A stretch of 64,000 nt of DNA from Erpobdella octoculata (GCA_963978895.1 OZ022239.1:33874042-33938041), one strand, 5' to 3'. Positions 1 to 9,572 are shown, counted from the first letter of the stretch. Numbers and translations are program-made. The notes: generated by a model not told the origin, from the sequence alone.

Positions 1-572
1 GTAGAAAGAATCAAGTCAAGAGTGCTCTCGCCACGAGTATGCTGGAACACAAATTGATGAAGTCCTAGATCGTTAAATAGATTCATGAATATCGTGTAGA
101 TTTTATTATTGGGATGAGAAAACTGTAACCAGTTGATGTCAGGTAGATTGAAATCTCCCATTAGGCATAGTGTGTGATTTGTTGAACAGATTATTTTTAA
201 ACACTCAATACTATCGATGGCATATTGATGAGCTTCCATGTCAAAACCTCCACTTCGGTAGTAGGCTATAATTCTACATGGAGTTGTATTCAGACGAATG
301 TCAATGCAGACAACCTCAATATGCTTGAACTGATTTGGTATTTGGATGAGTTTAAAGACAACGTCCTCTCTAATTATGAGAGCCACACCACCTCCTCTGG
401 TTTCTCTGTCCCAGCGACATGCAGAATATCCTCTAGGTAAAAATAAACTGTCGGGATCATCTTTAGTAAGCCAGGTTTCAATAACACAAAAAATAAAAGG
501 TTTATAATCTTCTAAAAATAGAGCAACTTCCGCAATCTTGTTATTTATACTTCTTAAGTTAGTTAAAGCCAT
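1..572 (-). CDS. LINE ORF2, N-terminal endonuclease part (runs off window)
   Basis: Reading leftwards from an ATG at 572-570 there is one open frame of about 190 codons that leaves the window at position 1. It encodes the start of a non-LTR retrotransposon polyprotein, an apurinic-type endonuclease that nicks target DNA before reverse transcription. Visible family motifs are ETWLT near the N-terminus, RGGGVAL about residue 50 and GDFNLPDINW about residue 140, which carries catalytic Asp and Asn. The frame starts 13 bases after the ORF1 stop, the usual ORF1-ORF2 spacing of CR1/L2-like elements. The reverse transcriptase should lie outside the window. No stop is seen in this part, so the copy may be fairly young. 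Confidence 0.85.
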   Translation of the reverse strand, partial: MALTNLRSINNKIAEVALFLEDYKPFIFCVIETWLTKDDPDSLFLPRGYSACRWDRETRGGGVALIIREDVVFKLIQIPNQFKHIEVVCIDIRLNTTPCRIIAYYRSGGFDMEAHQYAIDSIECLKIICSTNHTLCLMGDFNLPDINWLQFSHPNNKIYTIFMNLFNDLGLHQFVFQHTRGESTLDLILS

Positions 573-585
573 GCGACTTCCAGGT

Positions 586-1317
586 TTAAATCCGAAAGGG
601 CTGGCTACTTCCACCATCAGTCAGCAGCTTTGGCACACCTTGCACGGACCCTTTCACTTTTTCGCGTCTTTCACATCGTCGCAGGTAATTTTGATGTCCC
701 TGTTCTTTAGTGAGATCACGGTTAATAAAAACTCGCTTGGCGCCGTCATCCTTAGAAGCTCGAAGAAGCATAGAAGACTGTATCAGATCGTCCACAGCCT
801 CGGCACTAGAAAGAGTAACACAAATGAGTGTCTTGGATTGGTTTGGGTTCTTATTCAATCGTCGTGTCCTCAGAATTTTTGGCTTCACCGTCAGGTGGTT
901 TTCACAAAAATTTGAGATAGTAATGGAGTCAGAAACAGCATCATCCAACATCATTCCAGAAATAATAGCATTGTTGGATCTCTTCTTCCCTTCCTCCTTC
1001 TCCTGTTCTTGCAGCACGAATGAGCGAGAAACTGCCTCTAGCGGAGTCGAGTCATTTTTCTGCAAGCTAGCAGCATCTGGGAGCTTATTTTCTAGCCCTT
1101 CGAGCCTTGACTCAATGGTATTCATTCTCGAAGCCAGTAATTCCATTTTCGAAGAAGCCTCCTTAGAAGACTCTTTTAGTATCTGAACCACGTTGTTAAG
1201 CACCATCTCAAAGTTCCTATTCATAGTATCCATCACCTTCATCATATTATCGTTGAGTTTATCCGTGATTTTTGTCAGTATTGCCTCAAGACTCTCGAGA
1301 GTGATAGATTTGGCCAT
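586..1317 (-). CDS. LINE ORF1 (coiled-coil nucleic-acid-binding protein)
   Basis: Intact 243-aa frame directly upstream of the LINE endonuclease frame and in the same orientation. The first ~85 residues are rich in Leu, Met, Glu and Asn with heptad-like spacing, which suggests a coiled coil for trimerisation. The second half, with an RTRRLNKNPN stretch, a hydrophobic beta-like segment and a basic C-terminus (YLRRCERREK), resembles the RNA-binding half of CR1/L2-type ORF1 proteins. In this family ORF1p packages the element RNA. The ATG at 1317 follows a non-coding leader. Assignment rests on position next to ORF2 and on general ORF1 features, not on a catalytic motif. Confidence 0.75.
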   Translation of the reverse strand: MAKSITLESLEAILTKITDKLNDNMMKVMDTMNRNFEMVLNNVVQILKESSKEASSKMELLASRMNTIESRLEGLENKLPDAASLQKNDSTPLEAVSRSFVLQEQEKEEGKKRSNNAIISGMMLDDAVSDSITISNFCENHLTVKPKILRTRRLNKNPNQSKTLICVTLSSAEAVDDLIQSSMLLRASKDDGAKRVFINRDLTKEQGHQNYLRRCERREKVKGSVQGVPKLLTDGGSSQPFRI

Positions 1318-1523
1318 ATTTAAACTGGGATACCCGCCGCAAAATCAACTCAAATTCGGGAAAAGGTCCTAATTAAAGCAAATTATAATTCGTACAAAAA
1401 GTTTTTTATAAAACAGTTAGAAAATTTTAGTCAATTAGCATGAAAAATGCAATTACAACGGAACGGAGAACGGAGAACTTATTTTGTTTACTTCCGGAAG
1501 GCAGGTATTTGCAATTATCCGTC

Positions 1524-1660
1524 TTCTTGATAAATAGTCCTTTGATGAATAGTCCTTTGATGAATAGTCCTTTGATGAATAGTCCTTTGATGAATAGTCC
1601 CTTGATGAATAGTCCTTGATGAACAGTCCTTTGATGAATCGTCCTTTGATGAACAGTCCT
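1524..1660. repeat. 15-bp minisatellite, unit TTTGATGAATAGTCC
   Basis: About nine head-to-tail copies of a 15-bp unit, with a few substitutions and one-base deletions towards the right end. There are no unique spacers, so it is not a CRISPR array. It lies just outside the 5' end of the LINE. Confidence 0.9.
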
Positions 1661-1815
1661 AGAATCGTTGAAAATGTAAAAAGAAATTTTGAATTTTAAT
1701 TATTGCCGCCAGAAAATTGTAACGGATCAAAGTTATGGATTTTCTTTTATTGTCACATTTAAATCAAATAATTTTTAGTAGTGTTATTATTAAAATCATT
1801 TTTGCAGAATAGAAA

Positions 1816-1818
<3 letters not shown>

Positions 1819-1857
<39 letters not shown>
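1819..1857. repeat. (TA)n microsatellite
   Basis: Uninterrupted alternating TA of about 39 bases, immediately before a copy of dispersed repeat R1. Confidence 0.95.
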
Positions 1858-1858
<1 letters not shown>

Positions 1859-2302
1859 CAAGTAAAGGAAAAAACGAATTTTTTAACACAAACTTCAATT
1901 TCAAATACACTCGATTTAGAAATACGAAAGATGTTCAAATTAAGTTTTTTTCAATTGAATCATGTATTGTCATCTAATATAAATTGATTAATCGACTGTC
2001 ATTTCGAAATAAGCGACATTATGTACAACTATAAAAAGTATTTTTAATAATCTATACATACATTTATTTATAGAACATATATATGAACAATATTTTATAT
2101 AATTCTAGATATGGGCATAGAGACATATAGTTTGCGCCCATCATTTCCTTTATGTTTATGTTTATGTTTATAAAGCTATGCTGAAAGTTTCAGCTTCCTA
2201 GCTAGTCAAAAAGCTGGTTAAATTTCACTTGCAAGATTTGCGTACAGAGAAAGCCACACACACACAAACAGAGATTGTAACCTAAATAAAAGTTTGTAAA
2301 AA
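1858..2302 (+). repeat. Dispersed repeat R1a, copy interrupted by ~190 bp
   Basis: The head (1858-1978, starting ACAAGTAAAG) and the tail (2171-2302, with GCAAGATTTG and ending in an A-rich AATAAAAG segment) match the uninterrupted copy at 32745-33011. Between them sits about 190 bp of AT-rich sequence absent from that copy. The structure (fixed head, internal core, short CA tract, A-rich tail) is SINE-like, but no clear Pol III promoter was recognised. Confidence 0.7.
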
Positions 2303-2479
2303 TGAATGTTTGTGTGTGAGTTTGTTCTTTATAGAAATTTGAACCGCTGGAGCGATCTTGATGAAATTTGCCAATGAGGTATTTCTCATACAGGAAAAGA
2401 AAGTTAAGAAGGTTTCGACTCCCTAGTCCCATCCCCCGGCTCAGGGGGGGCCAAAAAACACTTTCCAGGCCAAAAGTGC
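2303..2479. other. Short gene-free stretch left of the hAT element
   Basis: Repeat-derived AT-rich sequence followed by a GC-rich CCCCGG/CTCAGGGGGG patch. No gene is seen. The hAT element inserted here. Confidence 0.5.
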
Positions 2480-2487
2480 CTATGTAC

Positions 2488-4102
2488 CAGTGGCGTAGCT
2501 AGGGTCTTCTGCGCCTGGGGACAAAACACAAAATCTGGGCCCCTACATAAAATCTGTCGATCTACATAAAATAATATAACTGTCGTACTCTGTATTTTCA
2601 TGCAGGCTGCAGTCTCTGGCGCCTATATACATGCATTTCAGTGTATTTAAATTTCTATATGCATATTGCACCTTACATCATAATTGTATTATTTTTTCTT
2701 AGTTTTTACTATTATGCTGTTTTTCTTACAATTACAAAATATTAATGAATATGATTACGTATATAATTAGATTCTTTCAATTTATTTTCCAGTAGTTTTT
2801 ATAATTCTGTATTTTTCTTGTCCACTGAGTCAGAAGTGCGAAAGAAAAATTATAACATTTAAACGCAAAACAACAGATAGGTATTGTCTAAAATTGTGGT
2901 TAAAAATGAGCTGAGTTTTAAACAACATTTATTTTTCTTGCTTTTACTGCATCAAAATCAATCTGTTCAAGAACTTCCTTCTCCACACTAATTAGGGCCA
3001 GATCGCTGAGTCTATCTTGTCCCATGGATGCTCGAAGGCAGGAAAGAATTATTTTTAATTTACTGAAGGATCGCTCACAGCTGGCAATCGTGAAGGATTT
3101 GTAGAGCAACACGCAAATTTGAAAAAACAAGAGTTCTGTAGGAGTCTTTGGTGCAGTATCCTGGCGGGTCTCAAGGTGCGTTCTGCAGTCACATATTTCA
3201 TTTAATAACTCAATTCCTTCAACATCAGAGTCATAAAAATTTCCAAATTCAATACAATGATGACGGAGACTGTCAAGATCTTTGTCATTCAAAAGTTTGT
3301 CTACATCAAGTAAGAATCCGAATTTGAAGTTCAGATCTTTGAGACGAGTAAACCTTGTTGTCATCTCCTGTTGAAGTCGATCTAAAATACTTTTCATGAT
3401 CCGAACAATTTCTTCTTCTGCCGAAAGTCCTGCATCTCGGACAAGTTCTCCAAGCATCCTTCTCCGTCGCCTGATTCTACTTTCTACAGCAACACCCCAT
3501 AGTTCACATCTTTCCTTTGATTTTAGCACTGAATCATGGCTGGATGCATACCGATGCTGTCGCATCCTCCCAGCCTGTTCAATGTGTATTGTGTAAATTT
3601 GTTTGTATCAGTAAAATTTCATTCCACTGCTGCAGGCACATAACAAAGTTATTACTGTGCACTCAATGCGACATATTTCTCAAAACAGATTTTACTAGTT
3701 TATATTCATAATTGTAATACATAGACTCAGTATATTAGTGCTATTATTAAGTCCCGAGTCCAATGTCCATGTGTCATACTAAGAAAGATTATCTACATTA
3801 TCATCCATTTCTCCAGCAGCCCGTTGGTCCCGTGAGACAAAAACGAAACTAAATTTAGTAATAGCAGTTATGTGTAGGCAGCTACACTGACTAACCCAAT
3901 GTAGCTATACCACGGATATACTATATAGAACATAATCTATACAAGCTTTTAACTGCACTGCTTGACTTGACCTGCACTGTTCTAAATGAGAGTCATAGAA
4001 ATTGCTAGGTAAAACAAAATAATAATAAAAAAATTTTGGTCACTGATATTGCGCCCCCCAGCCCTGCGCCTGGGGACAATTATCCCCCTCACTACGCCAC
4101 TG
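2488..4102 (-). mobile_element. hAT DNA transposon, internally deleted, with 8-bp TSD
   Basis: The ends are terminal inverted repeats: CAGTGGCGTAGCTAGGG at the left, and CACTACGCCACTG at the right, which is CAGTGGCGTAGTG on the other strand. The 8-bp sequence CTATGTAC flanks both ends exactly (2480-2487 and 4103-4110), the target duplication length of the hAT superfamily. At 1615 bp it is too short for a full transposase gene of this type. Inside, on the minus strand, is the C-terminal part of a hAT transposase. The perfect duplication indicates a recent insertion. Confidence 0.93.
2918..3565 (-). pseudogene. hAT transposase C-terminal fragment
   Basis: A 215-aa frame ending in the hAT family dimerisation domain. 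The segment ASCERSFSKLKIILSCLR, followed by RLSDLALISVEKE, is the hallmark of this domain, which lets transposases multimerise. The N-terminal BED zinc finger and most of the RNase-H-like catalytic core, usually 500-800 residues in all, are missing. It is therefore a deletion derivative that could only move if an intact transposase is supplied elsewhere. The nearest relatives are the ZMYM/TTF-type zinc-finger hAT proteins. Confidence 0.85.
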
Positions 4103-4179
4103 CTATGTACGACCATAAAAGGTAATTGCGTAATAAAATTCAAATTTAATTTACGTAACAACGTTTGAAGGCTTCAAGC

Positions 4180-4850
4180 AACTTTTAGCAAATCTATTTT
4201 ACGTTTTATGGGCTTAAAGAAGTTAAGAAAGAGTGGAAAAGAAACAAGTAAATTAAAAACGAATTTTTAAAACCCAATGCTTTTATATGTAATTAAAACA
4301 CAAATTTTGCAATCAATTTTTTCTTATATTACTCTTTTATTTTATATTAAAGTCGAAATATCTTAATTATATCGAAATATCGAAATTAATTAAAATTAAC
4401 TAAATAAATTGACTTATTGTAAAACTAATAATTGAATATTGCATTGTCTTCTATTTTGAGCATGTATGCAAAATTTGAAAAAAATCTATCATCAGGAAGT
4501 GACTCAAAAATTGATTGCAAGATTTGAAACAGACAGAGAAACAAACAGACAGACAGAGAAACAAACAGACAGACAGAGAAACAAACAGACAGACAGAGAA
4601 ACAAACAGAGACGACGAGTTAATAAAAGCATTGGTAAAAAAGAGCGCGAGCGGGAACGGAAAGCAAGCGTGAGCGGGAACGGGAACGGGAGAGCAAGCGT
4701 GAGTGGAAACGGGAAAGTGAGCGGGAACGGTAATGCGGTAATGCGACCGGAAACGGGAAAGCGACCGGAAGCGGGTAAGGAAACGGGCACAAGAGAGAAA
4801 AACGATAAAAGACCTCTTTAAACCCCGAGCAACGCCGGGTAACCCACTAG
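4180..4850 (+). mobile_element. Non-autonomous Helitron, interrupted by repeat R1b
   Basis: The right end has the Helitron signature: a GC-rich short hairpin (CCCGAGCAACGCCGGG), a few bases, then CTAG at 4847-4850 followed by T. The left part (4180-4240) matches 28000-28070 of the composite Helitron. The right part (from 4640) continues with the same GAGCGGGAACGG-type repeats. Between them R1b (about 4247-4637) is inserted, which fixes the boundaries of R1b. The true 5' TC end was not located. Confidence 0.65.
4247..4637 (+). repeat. Dispersed repeat R1b, inserted in a Helitron
   Basis: Starts with AACAAGTAAATTAAAAACG and ends with an AATAAAAGCATTGGTAAAAA tail. It contains GAATATTGCATTGTC, a core with GCAAGATTTG and a 12-bp tandem tract (ACAGACAGAGAA type). 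Head and tail resemble R1a, so R1a and R1b look like subfamilies. Other copies lie at 21590-21957, 22170-22370, and in reverse at 28615-28890 and 29090-29457. Confidence 0.8.
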
Positions 4851-4880
4851 TTAAATATAAATGTCAAAAACAAAACGTTT

Positions 4881-5038
4881 AAATTGACTAAAAACGCTTA
4901 TAAAATTTCACTGCAATCCATTGTAACGATCCTTCCAACATGCTGATTGGTTAAGTCAGACATGGGCTTGACATGGGCAGCCATTTTGTTACGACATTGG
5001 TTCATAAACCGTCTGATAATTATAAGATCATTTTTAAA
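4881..5038 (+). repeat. Dispersed repeat R2, right half
   Basis: About 160 bp that recurs, diverged, at 8963-9135 and 9992-10160. Shared blocks include TTGGTTAAGTCAG-like, GACATGGGCAGCCATTT and a GATCATTTT end. No coding potential. Confidence 0.75.
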
Positions 5039-5529
5039 AGATTTCTGAAATACTTATTTCATAACCGGCTTCAGCATTATTTATTTATCAGTGCTGTTTT
5101 ATGCGTATTATATTATGATAAACCAAAACTTCACACCATAGGAAAACATAGAACTTTTTCTAAAACTCACGTAGAGTGTCGTATATTAGTAGTAATTAGT
5201 AGTTTATTGTCAGGATTCATTAAGCATAGCCTACTTGAGAATTTTATGTTAGAAATTTAATCCTCATGTAGAAATTTTTCACTTGCAAAGGATTTTTTCT
5301 CAACTAATTTATTTCGATTATACTTAAAAAATGTGGCCGGTGGGGGCAAGGCTACCCGAAAAGAAATGAATTTTTTTTCTCCAAAAAGCCTATGGCCGAA
5401 GGGGCAGTCGGAAATACTTTTTCTACAAATATTTGAAACCCTCTTATCATTGCCCATTGTTTCTCGTCCTACGCCTATGGGAACACATAATATTAAATCG
5501 TAGATAATATAAAAAAAACTTTTGAATTT
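5039..5529. other. Gene-free AT-rich stretch
   Basis: Short frames here have no recognisable domain. A G-rich patch (GGCCGGTGGGGGCAAGG) at about 5334-5350 resembles the sequence next to the hAT element and is probably old repeat. Nothing else is recognised. Confidence 0.5.
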
Positions 5530-5675
5530 CAATCATTGTCGTCAGATGGAGACTATTATAAATAATATTTCAAATTCAAAATTTAATATTGTTTATTGTA
5601 TTCGGGACTGCTTTGAATTTAACGTTTAAATAAAATAACCGTCGAATCATGTTCTTGACAAAATTATTTCCATAC

Positions 5676-6283
5676 TGTAAACGTAGAGGAATATGCTTTC
5701 TAGCGATTCGTAACGTTAAAGTCGAAGTTATTTATAACACAATATTTCTCGAATTTATTTTAACTTTATTATTCTTCCTTGAATATAATCCTTTTCTTCT
5801 CTCTAAAACTGAATTATCTCACTTTGCAGAAGTTAGCCCGGTTCTGACAAATCTTTTGTTAATTCCAATTTCTCTACTCGAACACTTCATTTTTTTCATT
5901 GAAGACCACAAAAAGGAAAAGGACCAATACCAATTATATATATATATACACATATATATATACATACATATATATATACACATATATATATACATATACA
6001 TACATTCATCCATGTATATATACACTCAAACACACATATACATATATATACATTAATGATACAAAAATTATACGCACACACAATGTCACAGGAGCACAAA
6101 TATACACATATACATACATATACATATATATACATATATATACACACATATACACACATATACACACAGATACATTCATACATAAATGACTATTGTTTCA
6201 ACACAACCAGAATATGCACACATAATAAAATAAAATAAACAAATACTATGAAAATACGTAAGATGAATCATCTTCATCTTACA
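5676..6283 (-). repeat. 3' LTR (608 bp)
   Basis: Starts TG and ends CA on the plus strand. It contains long TA/CATA tracts at 5935-6175 and a palindrome at its right end (GTAAGATGAAT/CATCTTCATCTTAC). It matches the other LTR except for two 2-bp length differences in TA tracts. Confidence 0.95.
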
Positions 6284-6311
6284 TATCCCCCCTCTTCGAA
6301 AAAAAAACGCG

Positions 6312-8225
6312 TCAGTGTTTCTTGATTACATCGTCACTCTCTTTACGACTAAGAAAGTCAGCACCGATGTTTTCCTTGCCTTTGAAATAGTTTACTTTCA
6401 ACTTATTCTCAATCTCTATCTCTCTGCGTGCTATGTCAACAGGACGGGCATCTCCGAAGATTGCAGAATTCAACTTTCCATCTTTCCCCACCCCTCCATG
6501 TTGGCCTCTAGGCAGCAGATTGAGCCTTGGTCTTTCTTTTGGCGGATTCAAAGCCTGAACTTTTGCCTCAACTTTATTTCCTACTTTTGAAATGGCAGAC
6601 GTGTTTCTTTCCTTACTTTGATACAGCTCCGAGTTAGCCGACGATTTTATAAAATTTACCCGATCATTCCTCTGAGTGCTGTCGTAGTTGGAAGCGGATT
6701 TCTGTGCTTTCCGACCAAAGCGTTTTCCTGCAGCCATTGCATCCAAACCTCTTACTCCTTCGACATTTCCCAGCACGAGATCGCAAAGTAGGTTTTTCAT
6801 GCACACCACCTCTCTGGTTCCTCTGAACCAGTCTGTTTTGATTTTTACCACTGCTGTTGGAGCTACCCGAACTGTGCCGTCGATCAAAACACAGGGTCTT
6901 GTTCTTCCGGTCATCTGACGCGGGTGCACTAATGATTCCTTTACCATTATGGCAGTACAGCCAGTGTCCCTCAAAACCCTCACCGGTTTTCTGTTCACAA
7001 ACCCTCTGGTTAATTTAAACTTTTCTCCTGAGTGAAAACAACCATCCGCTATTACCGGTGAAAAGCATCCACATTTTAATTGGACCTCATTCAATTTACC
7101 ATCCAACACCATGACCGCGCATGCATTCACTACTCCAGAATCTTTGCATGGTGGTGTCAAGTTGGCCTCCCTACGCGCTTGGCACATGACTGGAGTTGCT
7201 TGAGTGCCTTGACTGTAGTCCCTCGCGATCTGTCCAGCGTGATGACAATCCTTTGCCATATGGCCCAGCTTATTGCAATTGTAACAGCGTGGTCCAACCA
7301 CTCCCGAGTCAGAGTCTGGTTGACCACGATTTCCGCTAATCCTGCTTGTGTTCTCGACCTTTGCCAAGCTTTTGACTGGGTGAGCTTGATTGTACTTGTT
7401 GACCCAGCGACTCAACTCATTGACGTCACCGCTTTCTTTCTCCAACAAATACTCAGCCATTCCCGACGGACACTTTCCAAAGAACTGCTCTTTTAAAAAT
7501 AAAAACAAATAGTTTTTTGTACCCGCGAGATCCACCCAGCGCCTGAGGTAACTATCCAGTCGCACCAGATACTGTTCCCAAGTCTCTTCTGGTTCAAGCT
7601 TTGACTCTCGAAACTTTATGCGGTAGTCTTCTGCCGACTTCCCAAAACGGCGAAGGAGTGCCTCTTTTACCGACTCGTAATCCTGCATCTGACTATCGCT
7701 GAGTTGGCCAAACACTTCCAATGTCTTCGCACTGAGCAGAGAACCCAGAAGCATTCCCCAACCCTTTTTTGGGTGATCATTTGCCGTGGCCAATGCCTCA
7801 AAACGGAGAAGAAAAGCGTCCACGTCGTCACCTTCCGAGAATTTTGGATAAGGAATCTTTGTTCCATCCATTGACCCCTTGCTCTCTTTTGGTTTTTGAG
7901 ATTCAATTTCCATCTTTTTAAGTTCTAACTCGTGTTGCCTCTGTCTCTCCCGCTCTTCCCTTTCTTGCTGAGCCTTTTTTTCTTCATGTTCACGTTCACG
8001 TTCCCGCTCTTCCCGTTCCCGCTCTTCCCGTTCACGTTCCCGTTCCCGTTCCCGCTCTTCCCGTTCACGTTCCCGATCCCGCTCTTCCCGTTCTTGTTTT
8101 TTTTCTTCACGTTCTTCTAATCTCCTAACTCTTTCTTCATCCTTTAACTCTTTGACGTAATTCCTTAAATCTTCGCCGGAATAGCCTAGAGCCTGTCCCA
8201 TCGCAATGAATTTTTCGTCAGACAT
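6312..8225 (-). CDS. Gag-protease polyprotein fused to the RNase H tail
   Basis: 637-aa frame. Residues ~25-110 are an extremely Glu/Arg-rich predicted coiled coil. Residues ~120-280 resemble the Gag capsid region of Gypsy-type elements. A CCHC zinc knuckle (CYNCNKLGHMAKDC, residues 314-327) would bind RNA. An aspartic protease active-site triplet DTG lies at 420-422 in LRDTGCTAIMV. From ~610 the sequence YFKGKENIGADFLSR resembles the last residues of Gypsy RNase H, normally about 700 residues further along after reverse transcriptase. The protein then stops, so integrase is missing. The frame therefore records an internal pol deletion that stayed open. Such an element can make Gag and protease but needs reverse transcriptase and integrase in trans. 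The ATG at 8225 is the first in frame after the primer-binding site. Confidence 0.88.
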   Translation of the reverse strand: MSDEKFIAMGQALGYSGEDLRNYVKELKDEERVRRLEEREEKKQEREERDREREREEREREREREREEREREEREREREHEEKKAQQEREERERQRQHELELKKMEIESQKPKESKGSMDGTKIPYPKFSEGDDVDAFLLRFEALATANDHPKKGWGMLLGSLLSAKTLEVFGQLSDSQMQDYESVKEALLRRFGKSAEDYRIKFRESKLEPEETWEQYLVRLDSYLRRWVDLAGTKNYLFLFLKEQFFGKCPSGMAEYLLEKESGDVNELSRWVNKYNQAHPVKSLAKVENTSRISGNRGQPDSDSGVVGPRCYNCNKLGHMAKDCHHAGQIARDYSQGTQATPVMCQARREANLTPPCKDSGVVNACAVMVLDGKLNEVQLKCGCFSPVIADGCFHSGEKFKLTRGFVNRKPVRVLRDTGCTAIMVKESLVHPRQMTGRTRPCVLIDGTVRVAPTAVVKIKTDWFRGTREVVCMKNLLCDLVLGNVEGVRGLDAMAAGKRFGRKAQKSASNYDSTQRNDRVNFIKSSANSELYQSKERNTSAISKVGNKVEAKVQALNPPKERPRLNLLPRGQHGGVGKDGKLNSAIFGDARPVDIARREIEIENKLKVNYFKGKENIGADFLSRKESDDVIKKH

Positions 8226-8323
8226 CTTTCACGAAAGAAAAAAAAAATTCGGTCACTTGTGAACAAATAACTTCAGAAAATATATTTACGGATGAAAATG
8301 CGTAAATACGTCGAGGTCACCAA

Positions 8324-8935
8324 TGTAAACGTAGAGGAATATGCTTTCTAGCGATTCGTAACGTTAAAGTCGAAGTTATTTATAACACAATATTTCTCGA
8401 ATTTATTTTAACTTTATTATTCTTCCTTGAATATAATCCTTTTCTTCTCTCTAAAACTGAATTATCTCACTTTGCAGAAGTTAGCCCGGTTCTGACAAAT
8501 CTTTTGTTAATTCCAATTTCTCTACTCGAACACTTCATTTTTTTCATTGAAGACCACAAAAAGGAAAAGGACCAATACCAATTATATATATATATACACA
8601 TATATATATACATACATATATATATACACATATATATATACATATACATACATTCATCCATGTATATATACACTCAAACACACATATACATATATATATA
8701 CATTAATGATACAAAAATTATACGCACACACAATGTCACAGGAGCACAAATATACACATATACATACATATACATATATATATACATATATATACACACA
8801 TATACACACATATACACACAGATACATTCATACATAAATGACTATTGTTTCAACACAACCAGAATATGCACACATAATAAAATAAAATAAACAAATACTA
8901 TGAAAATACGTAAGATGAATCATCTTCATCTTACA
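8324..8935 (-). repeat. 5' LTR (612 bp)
   Basis: Same sequence as 5676-6283 apart from two extra TA units. It is the promoter-bearing LTR for the minus-strand element and is followed on that strand by the primer-binding-site-like sequence. Confidence 0.95.
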
Positions 8936-8962
8936 CATACAATAAAAATTAAACAAACATTT

Positions 8963-9135
8963 TGGAAACACCACGATTGAATTGACTAAAACAGCATATA
9001 AAGTTTGATTACAACTTTCCATATCGATCCTTCTTACATGATGATTGGTTTAGTCGAGCATGTGCTTGAGATGGGCCGCCATTTAGTTACGACATTGGCT
9101 CATGAACCATCTGATTATTTAGGATCATTTTATAA
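8963..9135 (+). repeat. Dispersed repeat R2, right half, split by the LTR element
   Basis: Continues the R2 copy whose left half is at about 5530-5670, just before the LTR element. Joining the flanks gives the same order as the uninterrupted R2 copy at 9830-10160. Confidence 0.7.
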
Positions 9136-9572
9136 AGAAACAATATAAACGTAATAATGGAGATGTATATTTGTCAAAAGTATAATGTTCAGAAGTAAAC
9201 GATTCGTTCCACTATCGCTCGTTAATAGCAGTTTTTGAGATTTTTGTCAACTTAAAAACAGCTTTAAAACACAGTATTAAATTGTCGGAAAAATTGTTTT
9301 TCGCTGAAACATGAATGTTGGTTTTTGTGATGATTTTGTCTTAAATAAAAGTACTTTTTAAGAAGTGGTAAAAAAACTTTGTATGGTGGTAAAATTTAAA
9401 AAATAAATATTATCTTGAAAAAAACATTTTACCCCTTCCCCGGTCATCGATTATATTTGAAAGATAAAATTATTCGATTTTATCCTCCCCCAGTTATCTA
9501 TAGATACCGTATAATAGTTTCTAATTCATATACACTAAAAAACGTTGGACGCATATACAACATCAAAACTGT
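9136..9572. other. Gene-free AT-rich stretch
   Basis: No domain, RNA gene or repeat boundary recognised. The longest frames are AT-driven and lack coding character. Confidence 0.5.

Larger units (their letters stand above)
1..1500 (-). mobile_element. CR1/L2-like LINE, 5' half
   Basis: ORF1 plus the start of ORF2, with a probable 5' leader between 1318 and about 1500. Both frames are open, so the inserted copy is little decayed. The 3' end is off the left edge. The exact 5' boundary is not visible; a 15-bp minisatellite begins at about 1524. Confidence 0.75.
5676..8935 (-). mobile_element. Non-autonomous Ty3/Gypsy-like LTR retrotransposon, complete ends
   Basis: 3260-bp element on the minus strand. 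Two direct LTRs (5676-6283 and 8324-8935) begin TGTAAACG and end CTTACA on the plus strand. The 5-bp CATAC flanks the whole element (5671-5675 and 8936-8940), the expected target duplication. On the minus strand a polypurine tract (GAGGGGGGATA) precedes the 3' LTR at 6284-6294, and a primer-binding-site-like TTGGTGACCTCGACG follows the 5' LTR at 8309-8323. Only one frame lies between the LTRs: gag, protease and a trace of RNase H. Reverse transcriptase and integrase are absent. The LTRs differ, as far as I can see by eye, only by two TA-dinucleotide insertions, so insertion was recent. It landed inside a copy of repeat R2. Confidence 0.93.

Noticed and set aside
538..1186. Two plus-strand frames of 125 and 158 aa
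   Set aside because: Antisense to the LINE ORF1, with no recognisable domains.
1524..1660. CRISPR-like regular repeat array
   Set aside because: Units are directly adjacent with no spacers, and the genome is animal; it is a minisatellite.
5649..6056. 135-aa plus-strand frame with a hydrophobic start
   Set aside because: Lies entirely in an LTR and its flank; the same sequence occurs in the second LTR.
5676..8935. Endogenous retrovirus
   Set aside because: No envelope frame, and pol is mostly deleted; structure and motifs fit a Gypsy-type retrotransposon.
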